From NCBI GenBank assembly GCA_002337455.1, contig DDGC01000023.1:174798-234788 (forward strand): a stretch of 59,991 nt of DNA, in the 5' to 3' direction. This document shows positions 1 to 9,260 of the stretch, piece by piece. Every line of letters starts with the position of its first letter. Within the stretch, counting starts at the first letter, position 1. Under the pieces are notes generated by a model, which had not been told where the DNA came from, made no database searches, and saw only the letters and a list, made by a program, of their open reading frames with translations. The DNA comes from Rhizobiales bacterium UBA1912. Its GTDB lineage: Bacteria; Pseudomonadota; Alphaproteobacteria; Rhizobiales; Devosiaceae. Position numbers and translations under genes: made by a program.

Positions 1-3000
1 GAGTGTCGTTGCCAGAGCCTCCGATGATGTTTTCGATAGCACTTAAGATGTCGGTCCCGGTTTGGGTGCTAATGGCGGTGCCCGCTCCGAGATAGGCGGT
101 AATGTCAGCCGAGATTCGGGAGAAGTCCACGGTGTCGATACCATCGCCGGCTTTATAAATGTCGTTACCGTCATCCAGCGTCGCGACAAAAATGTCATCG
201 CCTGGGCCGCCAAAGACAGTATCATCGCCGCTATCGCCAAACAGAATGTCGTTGCCGCCACCGCCCCGGAGCGTGTCGTCACCGACGCCGCCATGGTATT
301 GATCTGACGTTGCACCCGCTACGAGGGAATCTGCGGCTTCGGTGCCCAGGACGTCGGTCATGCCGACCAGATCAAGCGTGGCGCTGGCGGGGGTGGTCCC
401 GTCGGCGGTGGTGATCGAATAGGTGAAGATCACTTCGGTATCGTCATTGAGGTCGGGGATGAACAACCATGTTCCGTCGTCGTTTTCGGTCAGAGTGCCC
501 GAAGATGCGACGAGACCCACTATGGCCAAGGAGATGCCCGTATATGCCGACCCGGCAAGATCACGGGGAGTGATCGTGCGAGTCATATCCTCGGTCAGAG
601 GAGCCAGTGTCACTGGCGGCGCAGTTTCGATCACAGGAGTGGTTGCCGGTGAGATCACGCTTTCCGGCGTGCCACCGAGATCGATGTAGCTCACGATCAC
701 GCGCACCAGAGCGTTTGCGTCATCATCTGTGAGCGTATAGGTCGCTGCTGTCGCGCCAGCGATGTCGTTAAATCCCGATCCTGTATCGCGTTGCCACTGA
801 TAGCTGAGGCTTCCCAATCCGTCGGGGTCGCCGAGCGTGCTGGTATCGGCGCTCAGCGTCTGGTTTTCCGCAGCGTCGCCGAGGATCGATACTCCGCCTT
901 CGGGGGCATCGTTGGCATCGGAGACGGCGATCGAAATCTCCTTGTCAAAAACCAGCAAGCCGTCCGTTGCCGTGATCGTCAAGTCGATCGTGGGTTCGGT
1001 TTCGAAATCGAAGGCAATTCCGGCCTTTCGGTAGAGCGCGCCGTCGACCGGATCTATCTCGAACCTGTCATCGGAAACCGTCAAGACGTTCTGGCGCTTG
1101 TCGGCGTCAAGATTGGGATCGATGACGAGCAGGTCGGCCACCTTGACGCGGTCGAGCATGATTTCGGGGATCGCAGCGAGATTGGTAAGTTCAATGTCGG
1201 TGGGCGCCAGATTTTCCGCGTCGACCCGCACCAGGCTTACGAGGTGATCGCCCAGACCAACGAGCCGGAGGGTCATAATGCCGTCAACAATACTGACGAT
1301 TTCAGCTCCTGAGACGGTGAACTGGCTGTTCGATATGCCTGCGAGATCGATGGCGACCAGTCCTTCGCCATTCATGGTGAAGGAGAGATTGACGCCATCA
1401 CCTTCGAGGGCGACCAATTGCATGCGGGCGCCGATCGAGCTGATGTGGGTTACATCGGCCCGGACCGAGCCCAGCTTGATCTCGAACGTGCCGCCGTCTG
1501 CGTCTAGGAAGACCGAGCTGTCGTCATAAGCGTACCAGTTGGTGACAGCTTCGATGGTTTGCGAACCCAGGGAGTCGAGATTGACGGCAAAGGTGCCGAG
1601 CGTTCCGGTCTGCGGCGTTGCTGTAACGGTGATCGTATCTCCGTTGACAGCGTAGGCGAGGTCGGTTTTCTCGAAGGTCGAGATCCGGGCGGCCAGGTCG
1701 GCGAGCGTCACGAATTCGGAACCGGCCGCGTGGGCGGCACTGAGGAATTCGGTGAACATGCTCAGGTCATAGGGCGAGGACCCTATGTCGTCGACATCCC
1801 AGGCGGTGACCCCGTAGTCGTGCCATGGCCACACGACAATCGGGAGGTCGGAGTTGGTCGTCAGGTCTTCAAATTCAGCGATCCATTTCGCCGCCGCCTG
1901 TGCGGCCGTCAGCCCCAGCCAGCCAAGCAAGGTAAAGTCAAAGCTCATATTGGGAGCGAGATAGACCTTGCCGGTGTCGTCGGGCGAGAGGTAACCGAAG
2001 GCTCCCGGATATCCAGCCCCGACCAAGGATGCTCCACCTGTGAGGTAGTCGTAATACTGGATGATCTGGCGGGCCGTTTCGAGCGTTTCCGGCATTCCCG
2101 GCACCGCAGCACCGCTCACGACGATCCCGAGATTGTCCTCGATGACGTGCCGTGACGTCTCGAACTGGAATTTGAACGACGCCTCGAGGATGGCCTTGGA
2201 AACCGGATCGAGCGCCATCGGATCGGGTGCCGCAATGGCAGCCTGCAGCGTGGCATTGATCTGGGCCACACTCATCCCCGCCAGGGCGTCGATGACCGAC
2301 TGATCGGCATCTTCGCGCATGCAATAGGGACAGAAGCATGCCGAGGGGTTGTCGAGCATTGCCGCATAGCCGGCAATGCGTTGGTCCAGAATTTCCTGGG
2401 TCACCTCGTCAGGCAGCAAGAGATTGGTGTCGAAAGGATGGGTGTAGGAGTGCGACCCGATCTCGTTGCCCATCGCCAGGAGCTGCTGGTAATAGGCAGA
2501 AGAAATGAACCAGTTGGTGTCCTGGTCGGGACTATAGAGACCCACATTGACGTAATAGGAGCCGACGAAATTGTAATCGGCTTTCCACTGGTCGAGGATG
2601 GGGAGCATGGCATCATAGATACCGCCGTCCACATCGTAGGTTTCCTGGGACTGGTCCATGTCGGTGCGGGAGGCGACGATGGCGTTGTCCCTGCTCATCG
2701 ACAGCGAAACCTTCGGCCCGTCCAGGCTCTGGGTTACCCAGTCCAGTGACTGGCCGAGCAAATTGTGGTCGGCCAGCATACCTTCGGTGGCAAAGTGGAC
2801 GTTGCGTCCGCCGGTCGTGGTCGAAATGACCGCATCATGACTGGTGCCATTGACCACCTGCTGGGCGATCACAGTGCCGGCACCCGGGGTCACTGTCGAG
2901 AAATACGACGTCGACCCGCCCGTATAGGTGTGGATCGTGCCATCCGTATATCCGGTCGTGATTTCGTGGGTCCCCGAGGTGACCAGATCGATATCGACGC

Positions 3001-5275
3001 CACTCTCGCCGCCGGTGCGCGTCAATCCCAGAAGCGTTTGCATGCGTTCGTAGGGATTGGCCGACAGCGCATCGCCATCGGCGGCATTGGTCATGAAATC
3101 GCCGGCCGTGATGATGGGGACGTCGTATTCATAGACAAGCTGGTTCAGCGTCGCCGCAATATCGGCGTAGTTCTCCGGGGCGTTGCGGAACGAGGGAAAC
3201 ACCACCGCCTTGTATTGCGAGAGCAGTTCGAGATTTGTGAGGTCGTCCTCTCCGATGAGGTCGAAGGGAATGCCGGCACTCATCGCCTGGCTCTGGGCAG
3301 CCATGATCAGCTGGGAGTAGGCCATCTCGGAGAAATAGGCGCCAGCCGTGGTTGCCGAAAAGACGATGGCGACCTTGTGGCTCGTGCCTGCGGAGGGCAA
3401 GCCGGAATTGTCGGTGATGGTGTAGGCCGGCTGGGTGTAATCGGCGGGCAGATGCACGGAGTCATTGATGTCGGCCATCAGGCCGATCTTGTCTATGCCC
3501 TCTCCCAGGAGGGATTTGGGAATGGCAAGCTCCATGGTCTTGCCGTCGGGGCCGATGGCGAAGTCGAGCTCGGCGACCAGGGTTTGTCCAGCTTCTCCGG
3601 TATAAAGACGTGCGCGCCCATCGCTGTCGATATTGACGTTGAATTCGGCGCCCACGGCCCAACCGAAGACCAGATGACCGGTAGAGGTGTCGTTATCGGT
3701 ATTGATCCAGAAGGTTGTGTTCGGCCCGATGTCGACCTCGCTCTTGAGCCCGATGACGTAGGCGTCATTGGCTACGGTGCCGTAGAGTTCATAGCCGGCG
3801 ACATGGGTGGTGGGGGTTTCGAGGCGTTGATCCTCGGTCCATTCGCTCAGGATTCCGTCGAAGGCGCTGACGGGCGGTAATGCTATTGTGTAGCCCCCAA
3901 AACCGTAATTGTTTGGAAGAAACACCGTGTCGTTGACATCGGTGAGCACGGCGATCTGTTCGATGCCCGTACCCAGCAGGGACTTTGGAACAGCAAATTC
4001 AAGCGTTGTGCCGTCCGGGCCGAAGGCGTGGTCGAGGTCGGCGACGAATGTTTCGCCCGCCGCGCCGGAATAGAGCCGGGCGATGCCGTCGGCACCGATA
4101 TTGACGTTGAACTCGGCGCCTCCGGCCCAACCCCATATCAGGTGGCCGGTTGCAGCGTCGCCATCGGTATTGATCCAGAAGGTCGTGTTGGGACCGATCG
4201 GCTCGGCGCTTTTGAGCGCGACGACAAAATCGTCGGTATCGACCCGGCCATAAAGCTCATAGCCCTCGATACTTGTCTCCGGGCTCTCAAGGCGCTGATC
4301 CTCGGTCCATTCGGTCAGCAGCCCATCAAAACTCGACGTCTGCGGTTCGGTCAGCGTGTATCCGCCAGTGCTGTAGTTGGGCGGAAGAAACACCGTGTTG
4401 TTGATGTCGGCCAGAATCTGCACCGACTGGACCCCGCCCAGATCGAGCCGGGACACGGAAAATTCAATGCTCATTCCACCCGGAGCGATGGCAAAGTCGA
4501 TCTCGGCGACGAATGTTTCACCCGCCGCGCTGGAATAGAGCCGGGCGATGCCGTCGGCATCGATATGGACATTGAACTCGGCGCCTGCCGTCGATCCGAA
4601 TACCTGGTAGCCGGTGGTGGCATCGCCGTCGGTGTTGAACCAGAAGGTCGTTCCCGGTGCGATCGGCTGGGCACTCGAGAGCGCGAATACGAAATGATCG
4701 GGTTCAACCCGGCCGTACATTGCGTAACCTTCGACCAGCGTCGATTGGGTATCGAGACGTTGATCTTCGGTCCACTCGGTCAGCAGCCCGTCAAATGTGC
4801 TGTCGGGCATCTGGGTAACGAGATACCCGCCGTCGGCATATGACGATGGCAGAAACACGGAATTGTTGATGTCCGCATAAACCGTGAGCGAGGTCACAGC
4901 GAGTCCGACCAGCGCCTGGGGCAATTTCATTTCCAGCGTCATCCCCCCGGCGCCGATTACATATTCGATTTCGGCAACAAGGGTTGCCCCTTCCGAGCCC
5001 GAATAGAGCCGGGCGATCCCGTCGTCGCCGAAGTTTATGTTGAACTCTGCACCCACCGCCCAATCAAAGACCAGGTGTCCGGTCTCGCCGTTGGCGTCGG
5101 TGTTGAGCCAGAACGTCGTGTTGGGTCCGATCGGCACGGCACTTTCCAGTGCAATGAGGAAAGCCCCGTCCTCATACCGGCCAAAGAGCGCATAACCATC
5201 GACGAGCGTTTCGGGCCGCTCGAGGCGATCGGATGGCGACCAGTCGGTGAGGGTTCCATCAACGGTGATGGTCAT
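1..5275 (-). CDS. Giant RTX protein with tandem beta-sandwich repeats and a PelA-like polysaccharide deacetylase domain (3' end outside window)
   Basis: One open frame runs without a stop from the ATG at 5275 to the left edge, about 1758 residues, and is incomplete at its C terminus. Domains in order: four tandem repeats of about 156 residues (1-625), beta-sandwich-like with recurrent TTFW and ARLY motifs, perhaps carbohydrate-binding; a flavodoxin/GATase-like domain (about 628-855); a NodB-type deacetylase (about 857-1195) with DMD near residue 871, HSYTH near 940, a CFCPYC cysteine cluster and a late WPWHDY motif; Ig/cadherin-like domains (about 1350-1640); then GGxGxDxL nonapeptides of the RTX calcium-binding type. 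The GATase-like plus deacetylase order matches the middle of PelA. No N-terminal signal peptide is visible, which fits type I secretion (inference). The start overlaps the upstream stop (ATGA) and follows AGGAG at 8 nt spacing. Substrate is probably a partly acetylated aminosugar polymer. The domain reading is firm for RTX and deacetylase, weaker for the repeats. Confidence 0.88.
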   Translation of the reverse strand, partial: MTITVDGTLTDWSPSDRLERPETLVDGYALFGRYEDGAFLIALESAVPIGPNTTFWLNTDANGETGHLVFDWAVGAEFNINFGDDGIARLYSGSEGATLVAEIEYVIGAGGMTLEMKLPQALVGLAVTSLTVYADINNSVFLPSSYADGGYLVTQMPDSTFDGLLTEWTEDQRLDTQSTLVEGYAMYGRVEPDHFVFALSSAQPIAPGTTFWFNTDGDATTGYQVFGSTAGAEFNVHIDADGIARLYSSAAGETFVAEIDFAIAPGGMSIEFSVSRLDLGGVQSVQILADINNTVFLPPNYSTGGYTLTEPQTSSFDGLLTEWTEDQRLESPETSIEGYELYGRVDTDDFVVALKSAEPIGPNTTFWINTDGDAATGHLIWGWAGGAEFNVNIGADGIARLYSGAAGETFVADLDHAFGPDGTTLEFAVPKSLLGTGIEQIAVLTDVNDTVFLPNNYGFGGYTIALPPVSAFDGILSEWTEDQRLETPTTHVAGYELYGTVANDAYVIGLKSEVDIGPNTTFWINTDNDTSTGHLVFGWAVGAEFNVNIDSDGRARLYTGEAGQTLVAELDFAIGPDGKTMELAIPKSLLGEGIDKIGLMADINDSVHLPADYTQPAYTITDNSGLPSAGTSHKVAIVFSATTAGAYFSEMAYSQLIMAAQSQAMSAGIPFDLIGEDDLTNLELLSQYKAVVFPSFRNAPENYADIAATLNQLVYEYDVPIITAGDFMTNAADGDALSANPYERMQTLLGLTRTGGESGVDIDLVTSGTHEITTGYTDGTIHTYTGGSTSYFSTVTPGAGTVIAQQVVNGTSHDAVISTTTGGRNVHFATEGMLADHNLLGQSLDWVTQSLDGPKVSLSMSRDNAIVASRTDMDQSQETYDVDGGIYDAMLPILDQWKADYNFVGSYYVNVGLYSPDQDTNWFISSAYYQQLLAMGNEIGSHSYTHPFDTNLLLPDEVTQEILDQRIAGYAAMLDNPSACFCPYCMREDADQSVIDALAGMSVAQINATLQAAIAAPDPMALDPVSKAILEASFKFQFETSRHVIEDNLGIVVSGAAVPGMPETLETARQIIQYYDYLTGGASLVGAGYPGAFGYLSPDDTGKVYLAPNMSFDFTLLGWLGLTAAQAAAKWIAEFEDLTTNSDLPIVVWPWHDYGVTAWDVDDIGSSPYDLSMFTEFLSAAHAAGSEFVTLADLAARISTFEKTDLAYAVNGDTITVTATPQTGTLGTFAVNLDSLGSQTIEAVTNWYAYDDSSVFLDADGGTFEIKLGSVRADVTHISSIGARMQLVALEGDGVNLSFTMNGEGLVAIDLAGISNSQFTVSGAEIVSIVDGIMTLRLVGLGDHLVSLVRVDAENLAPTDIELTNLAAIPEIMLDRVKVADLLVIDPNLDADKRQNVLTVSDDRFEIDPVDGALYRKAGIAFDFETEPTIDLTITATDGLLVFDKEISIAVSDANDAPEGGVSILGDAAENQTLSADTSTLGDPDGLGSLSYQWQRDTGSGFNDIAGATAATYTLTDDDANALVRVIVSYIDLGGTPESVISPATTPVIETAPPVTLAPLTEDMTRTITPRDLAGSAYTGISLAIVGLVASSGTLTENDDGTWLFIPDLNDDTEVIFTYSITTADGTTPASATLDLVGMTDVLGTEAADSLVAGATSDQYHGGVGDDTLRGGGGNDILFGDSGDDTVFGGPGDDIFVATLDDGNDIYKAGDGIDTVDFSRISADITAYLGAGTAISTQTGTDILSAIENIIGGSGNDT

Positions 5276-5946
5276 TGGGGTGTCTCCTGTGCAGAAGGGT
5301 TGTCAATCAGCGCCAATGATCGCCATTCGGCGGTTTCATCCGTCGCTGCTGATTTGAGGCGTTCAAGCCGCGCGAGGTCGTGCTGGCTCGCCAGCCCGTT
5401 CGTGCGGCCCAATTCGATGGTGGCACGCTCACCTGTCCGGTCGCCCTCAAGCCGGTACAGCCCGATCAGCCGCCGATAGGCGGCGGCGGTGGGTGTCCGG
5501 ACAAAGATTTGTGCGAGGATGCGGGCTTCGTTGCCGTAGGAATTCTGGGCTCGATAAACGTCGATCAGCATCGGCCGCGCCCAGTCACTTTGCGGGCGGG
5601 TGGCGATTTCGTCTTCAAGCAGATGCGTAAGTGGGCCGATCTCACCCTGGGCCTGATAGAGCCCAGCCAGCGAATAGGCCTCGAACGGGTTGAGCCGAGC
5701 CGTTTCGCGCTTGGTTTCATATAGCACTATGGCTTCGCTTACCCGCCCCTGCGAAAGCAGCACTTGAGCCTTTTCCTCGGTGTTGGGCAGCATGGCAATC
5801 GCCGCAACGATGGTGACCGCGACGATAACCGCAACAAAGATCGTGGTTCGTTCGGACGGATCCATGCGCGACAGGAAGGCCAGGGGGCCGGGGCCCGAAA
5901 GCCATGTCGGACGATAGGGTTCGCGGTGGTCAGCGAGAGTGGGCAT
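5272..5946 (-). CDS. Membrane-anchored TPR protein of the Pel locus (PelE-like C-terminal part?)
   Basis: A 224-residue protein with a short cytoplasmic N terminus, one hydrophobic segment (about residues 35-55, rich in V, A and I) and then helical repeats of TPR type (ALYETK, AYSLAGLYQAQGE and similar pairs). It lies between the Pel hydrolase gene, which it overlaps by 17 nt, and the giant deacetylase gene, which it overlaps by 4 nt, so the three are almost certainly co-translated. The start was chosen at the second of two adjacent ATGs because AGGGAG sits 7 nt upstream; the first ATG (5949) is equally possible. Pseudomonas PelE has N-terminal membrane helices followed by TPRs, so this may be the TPR half of a split PelE. 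That is inference; it could also be a generic TPR scaffold. Confidence 0.75.
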   Translation of the reverse strand: MPTLADHREPYRPTWLSGPGPLAFLSRMDPSERTTIFVAVIVAVTIVAAIAMLPNTEEKAQVLLSQGRVSEAIVLYETKRETARLNPFEAYSLAGLYQAQGEIGPLTHLLEDEIATRPQSDWARPMLIDVYRAQNSYGNEARILAQIFVRTPTAAAYRRLIGLYRLEGDRTGERATIELGRTNGLASQHDLARLERLKSAATDETAEWRSLALIDNPSAQETPQ

Positions 5947-6841
5947 CATCGAGCTCCCTGTCGCCGACAAACAACACCACCCCGAGCGTCGCGGCTGCGT
6001 CGTGGGCCTGGGCAACATCAGCGGAGGCACTGAGATATTCGGCCAGGAACACCGGCTTGCCTTCAGCGGTGAGGCGGGAGATCAGTTCGAGGGAAGCGCG
6101 CAGCGTCCCGAGGCTGTTGCGCTGCTCGTCTTCCTCGGCGCCAAACAGCAGGTCTTCCTTGGCCAGTCCGTCGATGATGCGGCGGTATGAAGGGTCGCTC
6201 AGCAGCTCTTCGCCATTCTGCGGCACGACCAGAAATTGCGGCACGCCGGAACGGGCATAGGCGGCAAGGCTATTGACGAAAGCCACCATCGCGCTTTTGC
6301 GGGGGGAGGCGCCGAGCTGGGGATCGTTGCGCTCGAAAGCATCGACCCGATCGAGATACACGCCATCGAAGCCGGCCGCGATAATCTGGTCGAGATAGCT
6401 GGTGGGCTGACCGAAAATGATCGCCTGCCAGGCTGGGTCCCAGTAACGGATATCGTAATTGCCGTCCCATTCGGGGTTCTCGCCAAGCAGCCAGGCCGGG
6501 CGGTTCCGAGCCCAGTCGTCCTGCCAGTAGAACCGGTAGCTTTCAGCCTCACCTATTGAGAGATAGGCGAGGACAAAGCGCCGCGATCCATCGGGCTTGG
6601 TTTTGAGGGTGGCGATTTCGCGGGCGGAAAAGGCGCCTTCCACCGTCCCATCGCGCGAATAGTCAATGACCAGCAGGTCCGAATGGGTGGCGGCAAGGAT
6701 ACGCAGATCGATCCCCTGGAGCTGGTAGCTCCAGGACCGAACTCCGGCCAGTGCCGAAGCTGCTCCGCCGATTGCATACGACGAAAGCATCAGCGGAAAT
6801 GCGGCCAGGACGGCGGCCAGTCCGGCCAAGCGTATCCCCAT
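5930..6841 (-). CDS. pelA: PelA-type glycoside hydrolase (GH114/GH166-like, endo-alpha-1,4-polygalactosaminidase family)
   Basis: 303 residues: a signal peptide or N-terminal anchor (about 1-30), then a single TIM-barrel-like hydrolase domain. Recognisable family motifs are LLVIDYSRDG near the first strand, LAYLSIGEAE, then GFDGVYLDRVDAFE with the acidic residues expected for catalysis, and FLVVPQNGEELL. In Pseudomonas this domain is the N-terminal part of PelA and trims Pel polysaccharide in the periplasm. Here it ends right after the barrel; the deacetylase half is in the giant RTX gene two genes downstream. The ATG is preceded by GGGAG at 9 nt. It is the first gene of the minus-strand arm and faces the pelF arm across a 174-nt divergent promoter region. 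Family assignment is firm; the Pel role follows from neighbours. The symbol marks only the hydrolase half. Confidence 0.85.
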   Translation of the reverse strand: MGIRLAGLAAVLAAFPLMLSSYAIGGAASALAGVRSWSYQLQGIDLRILAATHSDLLVIDYSRDGTVEGAFSAREIATLKTKPDGSRRFVLAYLSIGEAESYRFYWQDDWARNRPAWLLGENPEWDGNYDIRYWDPAWQAIIFGQPTSYLDQIIAAGFDGVYLDRVDAFERNDPQLGASPRKSAMVAFVNSLAAYARSGVPQFLVVPQNGEELLSDPSYRRIIDGLAKEDLLFGAEEDEQRNSLGTLRASLELISRLTAEGKPVFLAEYLSASADVAQAHDAAATLGVVLFVGDRELDDAHSR

Positions 6842-7015
6842 AACGCAAGTCTCCCATTCGCCCGATCATTTGGGTCGGGGCGATCTGGACACTATGGGGG
6901 CGCTGCCTGCGCAATGTTGACATTCATCAACTCGGGGTCGGCTTGGGCACGACATTATTGGGGCAGTTGTCACAAGACGTTCGGGAACCCGAACATAGAA
7001 AGCAGGGTGGCCATC

Positions 7016-7717
7016 ATGGCACAGTCCATTCAGACTTCTTCCAGGGTAAAATCCGCGCCCCTTCCGGAAAAGCCAGTCGCCCGGACATTGTTTACCGCGC
7101 TCAAGACACTGGTCTTTGCCACCGAACTGGTTGGAATTATCCTGCTCGTTCTGGGGTACATCGACCTGGGCACCGCGCTGGCCCTTCATCTGGGATATTG
7201 CGCCGTGTTGCTGGCGACCGTTTTTACGGCGGAGCGCGGTGGCGTCTATTCGGGTGATCTTCAATGCTTTGCGCTTCAGGTGCTGGTGGCTGGCCCGCTG
7301 GGGGCGGCCTCGGCGATGATCGACGAGCAGCTTTCATCTCGCATCCGTTCAGAGCATCTCCAGCGCTGGTACGATACCATAGCGCCACCACTTAAACCGG
7401 CAGTGACCCTGGCCGACCGTATCCGTGACGATCAGGTCGTCCGTCCGGCAGCACGGCTGCCGAAATCGGTCGACCGGCTGATTACGTCGGGCTCGATGCG
7501 GGAGAAACAGGCGCTTTTTGCCTCGATCGTTGCCGACGGCCCAACCGAGGGCGTCAACCTGATCGAAAAGGCGCTGCGCAGCCGCGATCAGCGGGTTCGC
7601 GTCCAGGCGGCCGCCGTTTCCGCGCTCTTTCGCTCCAAGGTTCGCATCAGTGCGGGCCAGCGACATCAATCGGATATTGCCGTTCCTGCCAATGACTTCA
7701 CGACGCCTGCAGCATAG
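7016..7717 (+). CDS. PelE-like inner-membrane protein lacking TPRs
   Basis: 233 residues. Two hydrophobic helices lie at about residues 30-72 and a third possible one at about 82-103. The soluble rest contains a HEAT-like stretch (IEKALRSRDQRVRVQAAAVS) that resembles, from memory, the region after the membrane helices of PelE. TPRs are absent, unlike Pseudomonas PelE of about 330 residues. It is the first gene of the pelF-pelG arm and ends 11 nt before pelF. The ATG at 7016 was chosen because longer forms would overlap the divergent hydrolase gene; its ribosome binding site is weak (AGCAGGG). PelE is known to work with PelD in the inner-membrane synthase complex. The assignment rests mainly on topology and context, so it should be treated as probable. 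Confidence 0.6.
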   Translation: MAQSIQTSSRVKSAPLPEKPVARTLFTALKTLVFATELVGIILLVLGYIDLGTALALHLGYCAVLLATVFTAERGGVYSGDLQCFALQVLVAGPLGAASAMIDEQLSSRIRSEHLQRWYDTIAPPLKPAVTLADRIRDDQVVRPAARLPKSVDRLITSGSMREKQALFASIVADGPTEGVNLIEKALRSRDQRVRVQAAAVSALFRSKVRISAGQRHQSDIAVPANDFTTPAA

Positions 7718-7728
7718 GGGCTGACGAC

Positions 7729-9258
7729 ATGGAAATGCCCTCCTGGTTTGTGCCCACTTGGCGCGACCCCGAGCCTGAAACAGATGTGTGCCTGATCGCC
7801 GAGGGCTGCTACCCCTATGTTGCGGGAGGGGTCTCCACCTGGATCGACTGGCTTATCAGAAGCCATCCGGATCTGAGCTTTTCGGTGCTGGCCATTTTGC
7901 CGAGCATACCGCTGACCGAACCGCGCTATGAGCGCCCGGCCAATCTGAAGGCCATCGATCACCTGTATCTTGACGACAAGAGCAGGGGCCAGAAGAACAG
8001 CTGGCCGGCCATGACGCCGCAATGGTACGCCGATACGCTCACTGCAATTCTCGATCATGGCGATCCGGCGGCGTTTCATGCACTGCTCGACAAGCTGGGG
8101 CCGGGAAGACGTCGCCCTGGCGTTGCGGCACTGCTCGATTCCCCCCAAGCATGGCAGGCGCTTTCGGCCGGCTATGGACGCATGCCGCAGACGGCGTTCA
8201 TTTCGTATTTCTGGGCATGGCGTGCGCTGGCCGGCGGGTTATTGCGTACCCTTGTCAGCCCGCTCCCCAATGCCCGGCTCTACCATTCGGTTTCCACGGG
8301 CTATGCGGGGCTGGTTGCGGCGCGCGCCGCCCATGATACCGGCCGGCCGGTGATGATTACCGAGCACGGCATCTATTCCAACGAGCGGCGCGTCGAAATC
8401 CTGATGGCCGACTGGATCAAGAACAGCATCGAAACCGGGCTCGATTTTACTGATGAGCGCCAGGATGTTCGCGATTTCTGGGCCGACGCTTTTGAAAGCT
8501 TTGCGCGCATCGCCTATAGCGCGGCCGACGACGTTATCGCGCTCTATGGCGACAACAACGCCTTCCAGCTGGCGCTGGGGGCCGACGCCAAGAAGCTCAC
8601 AGTGGTCCCCAACGGGGTGGATGTCGACCGCTTCAATACGCTGCCTGAACGCGTTTCAAAACGTCCCACCCTGGCGTTTATCGGCCGCGTTGCGCCGATC
8701 AAGGACATCCAGACGTTTATCGATGTCGCCGAACGGGCTGCGTCCAAGGTCAAGGACCTGCGCGCCTTCATCATAGGGCCGATGGATGAAGATCCCGAGT
8801 ACGCCCAGAGCTGCATCGACGCCGTCAATGAGCGTGGGCTGACTGACACCATCATTTTTACCGGTCCGGTCGATGTGCGCGACTACATGGCCGAAATAGA
8901 TGTTCTCATGCTCACCTCGATTTCCGAGGCGCTGCCGCTCGTTATTCTCGAAGCCGGGGCTGCGGGTGTTCCCTGCATCGCAACCGATGTTGGCGCCTGC
9001 CGGGAAATTCTGGGATGCCCGGGCAGTCCCGGGCAGGCAGCCGTCGCTGGCATTGGCGGCATGGTCGCGCCGGTTGGCGATGTCGGGGCGCTCGTTTCGG
9101 CCGCCGTGCATCTGCTCAACAATCCCATGGCGCGCGAGAAGATGGGTGCAGCGCTACGCTCCAAGGTCCGGATCCAGTTCCGGTCGGATACCATCGCTGC
9201 GGCCTATACGAAACTTTACGGCCGACATCTTTCCAAATTCGCCAAGAGTGAGGTCTAG
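7729..9258 (+). CDS. pelF: PelF, cytosolic glycosyltransferase for Pel polysaccharide
   Basis: 509 residues, close to the usual PelF length of about 507. It begins with the PelF signature CLIAEGCYPYVAGGVSTW and has the GT-B layout of family GT4: an N-terminal half ending in ITEHGIYSNERR, then a donor-binding half with VVPNGVDVDRF, FIGRVAPIKD and the E-x7-E region LPLVILEAGAAGVPCIATDVG. PelF is a soluble enzyme that uses a UDP-N-acetylhexosamine (UDP-GalNAc in Pseudomonas) and polymerises Pel on the cytoplasmic face together with PelD, PelE and PelG. It is followed by pelG after 2 nt. Recognition is strong because the CYPYVAGGVS start is specific for this subfamily. Confidence 0.93.
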   Translation: MEMPSWFVPTWRDPEPETDVCLIAEGCYPYVAGGVSTWIDWLIRSHPDLSFSVLAILPSIPLTEPRYERPANLKAIDHLYLDDKSRGQKNSWPAMTPQWYADTLTAILDHGDPAAFHALLDKLGPGRRRPGVAALLDSPQAWQALSAGYGRMPQTAFISYFWAWRALAGGLLRTLVSPLPNARLYHSVSTGYAGLVAARAAHDTGRPVMITEHGIYSNERRVEILMADWIKNSIETGLDFTDERQDVRDFWADAFESFARIAYSAADDVIALYGDNNAFQLALGADAKKLTVVPNGVDVDRFNTLPERVSKRPTLAFIGRVAPIKDIQTFIDVAERAASKVKDLRAFIIGPMDEDPEYAQSCIDAVNERGLTDTIIFTGPVDVRDYMAEIDVLMLTSISEALPLVILEAGAAGVPCIATDVGACREILGCPGSPGQAAVAGIGGMVAPVGDVGALVSAAVHLLNNPMAREKMGAALRSKVRIQFRSDTIAAAYTKLYGRHLSKFAKSEV

Positions 9259-9260
9259 AC

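Noticed and set aside
2765..4843. Long plus-strand frames opposite the giant RTX gene (for example 2765-3880 and 4028-4843)
   Set aside because: They are antisense shadows of the repeats. Their translations echo the repeat period, are rich in G, V and D without any domain, and the minus-strand frame is continuous with a proper start and known motifs.
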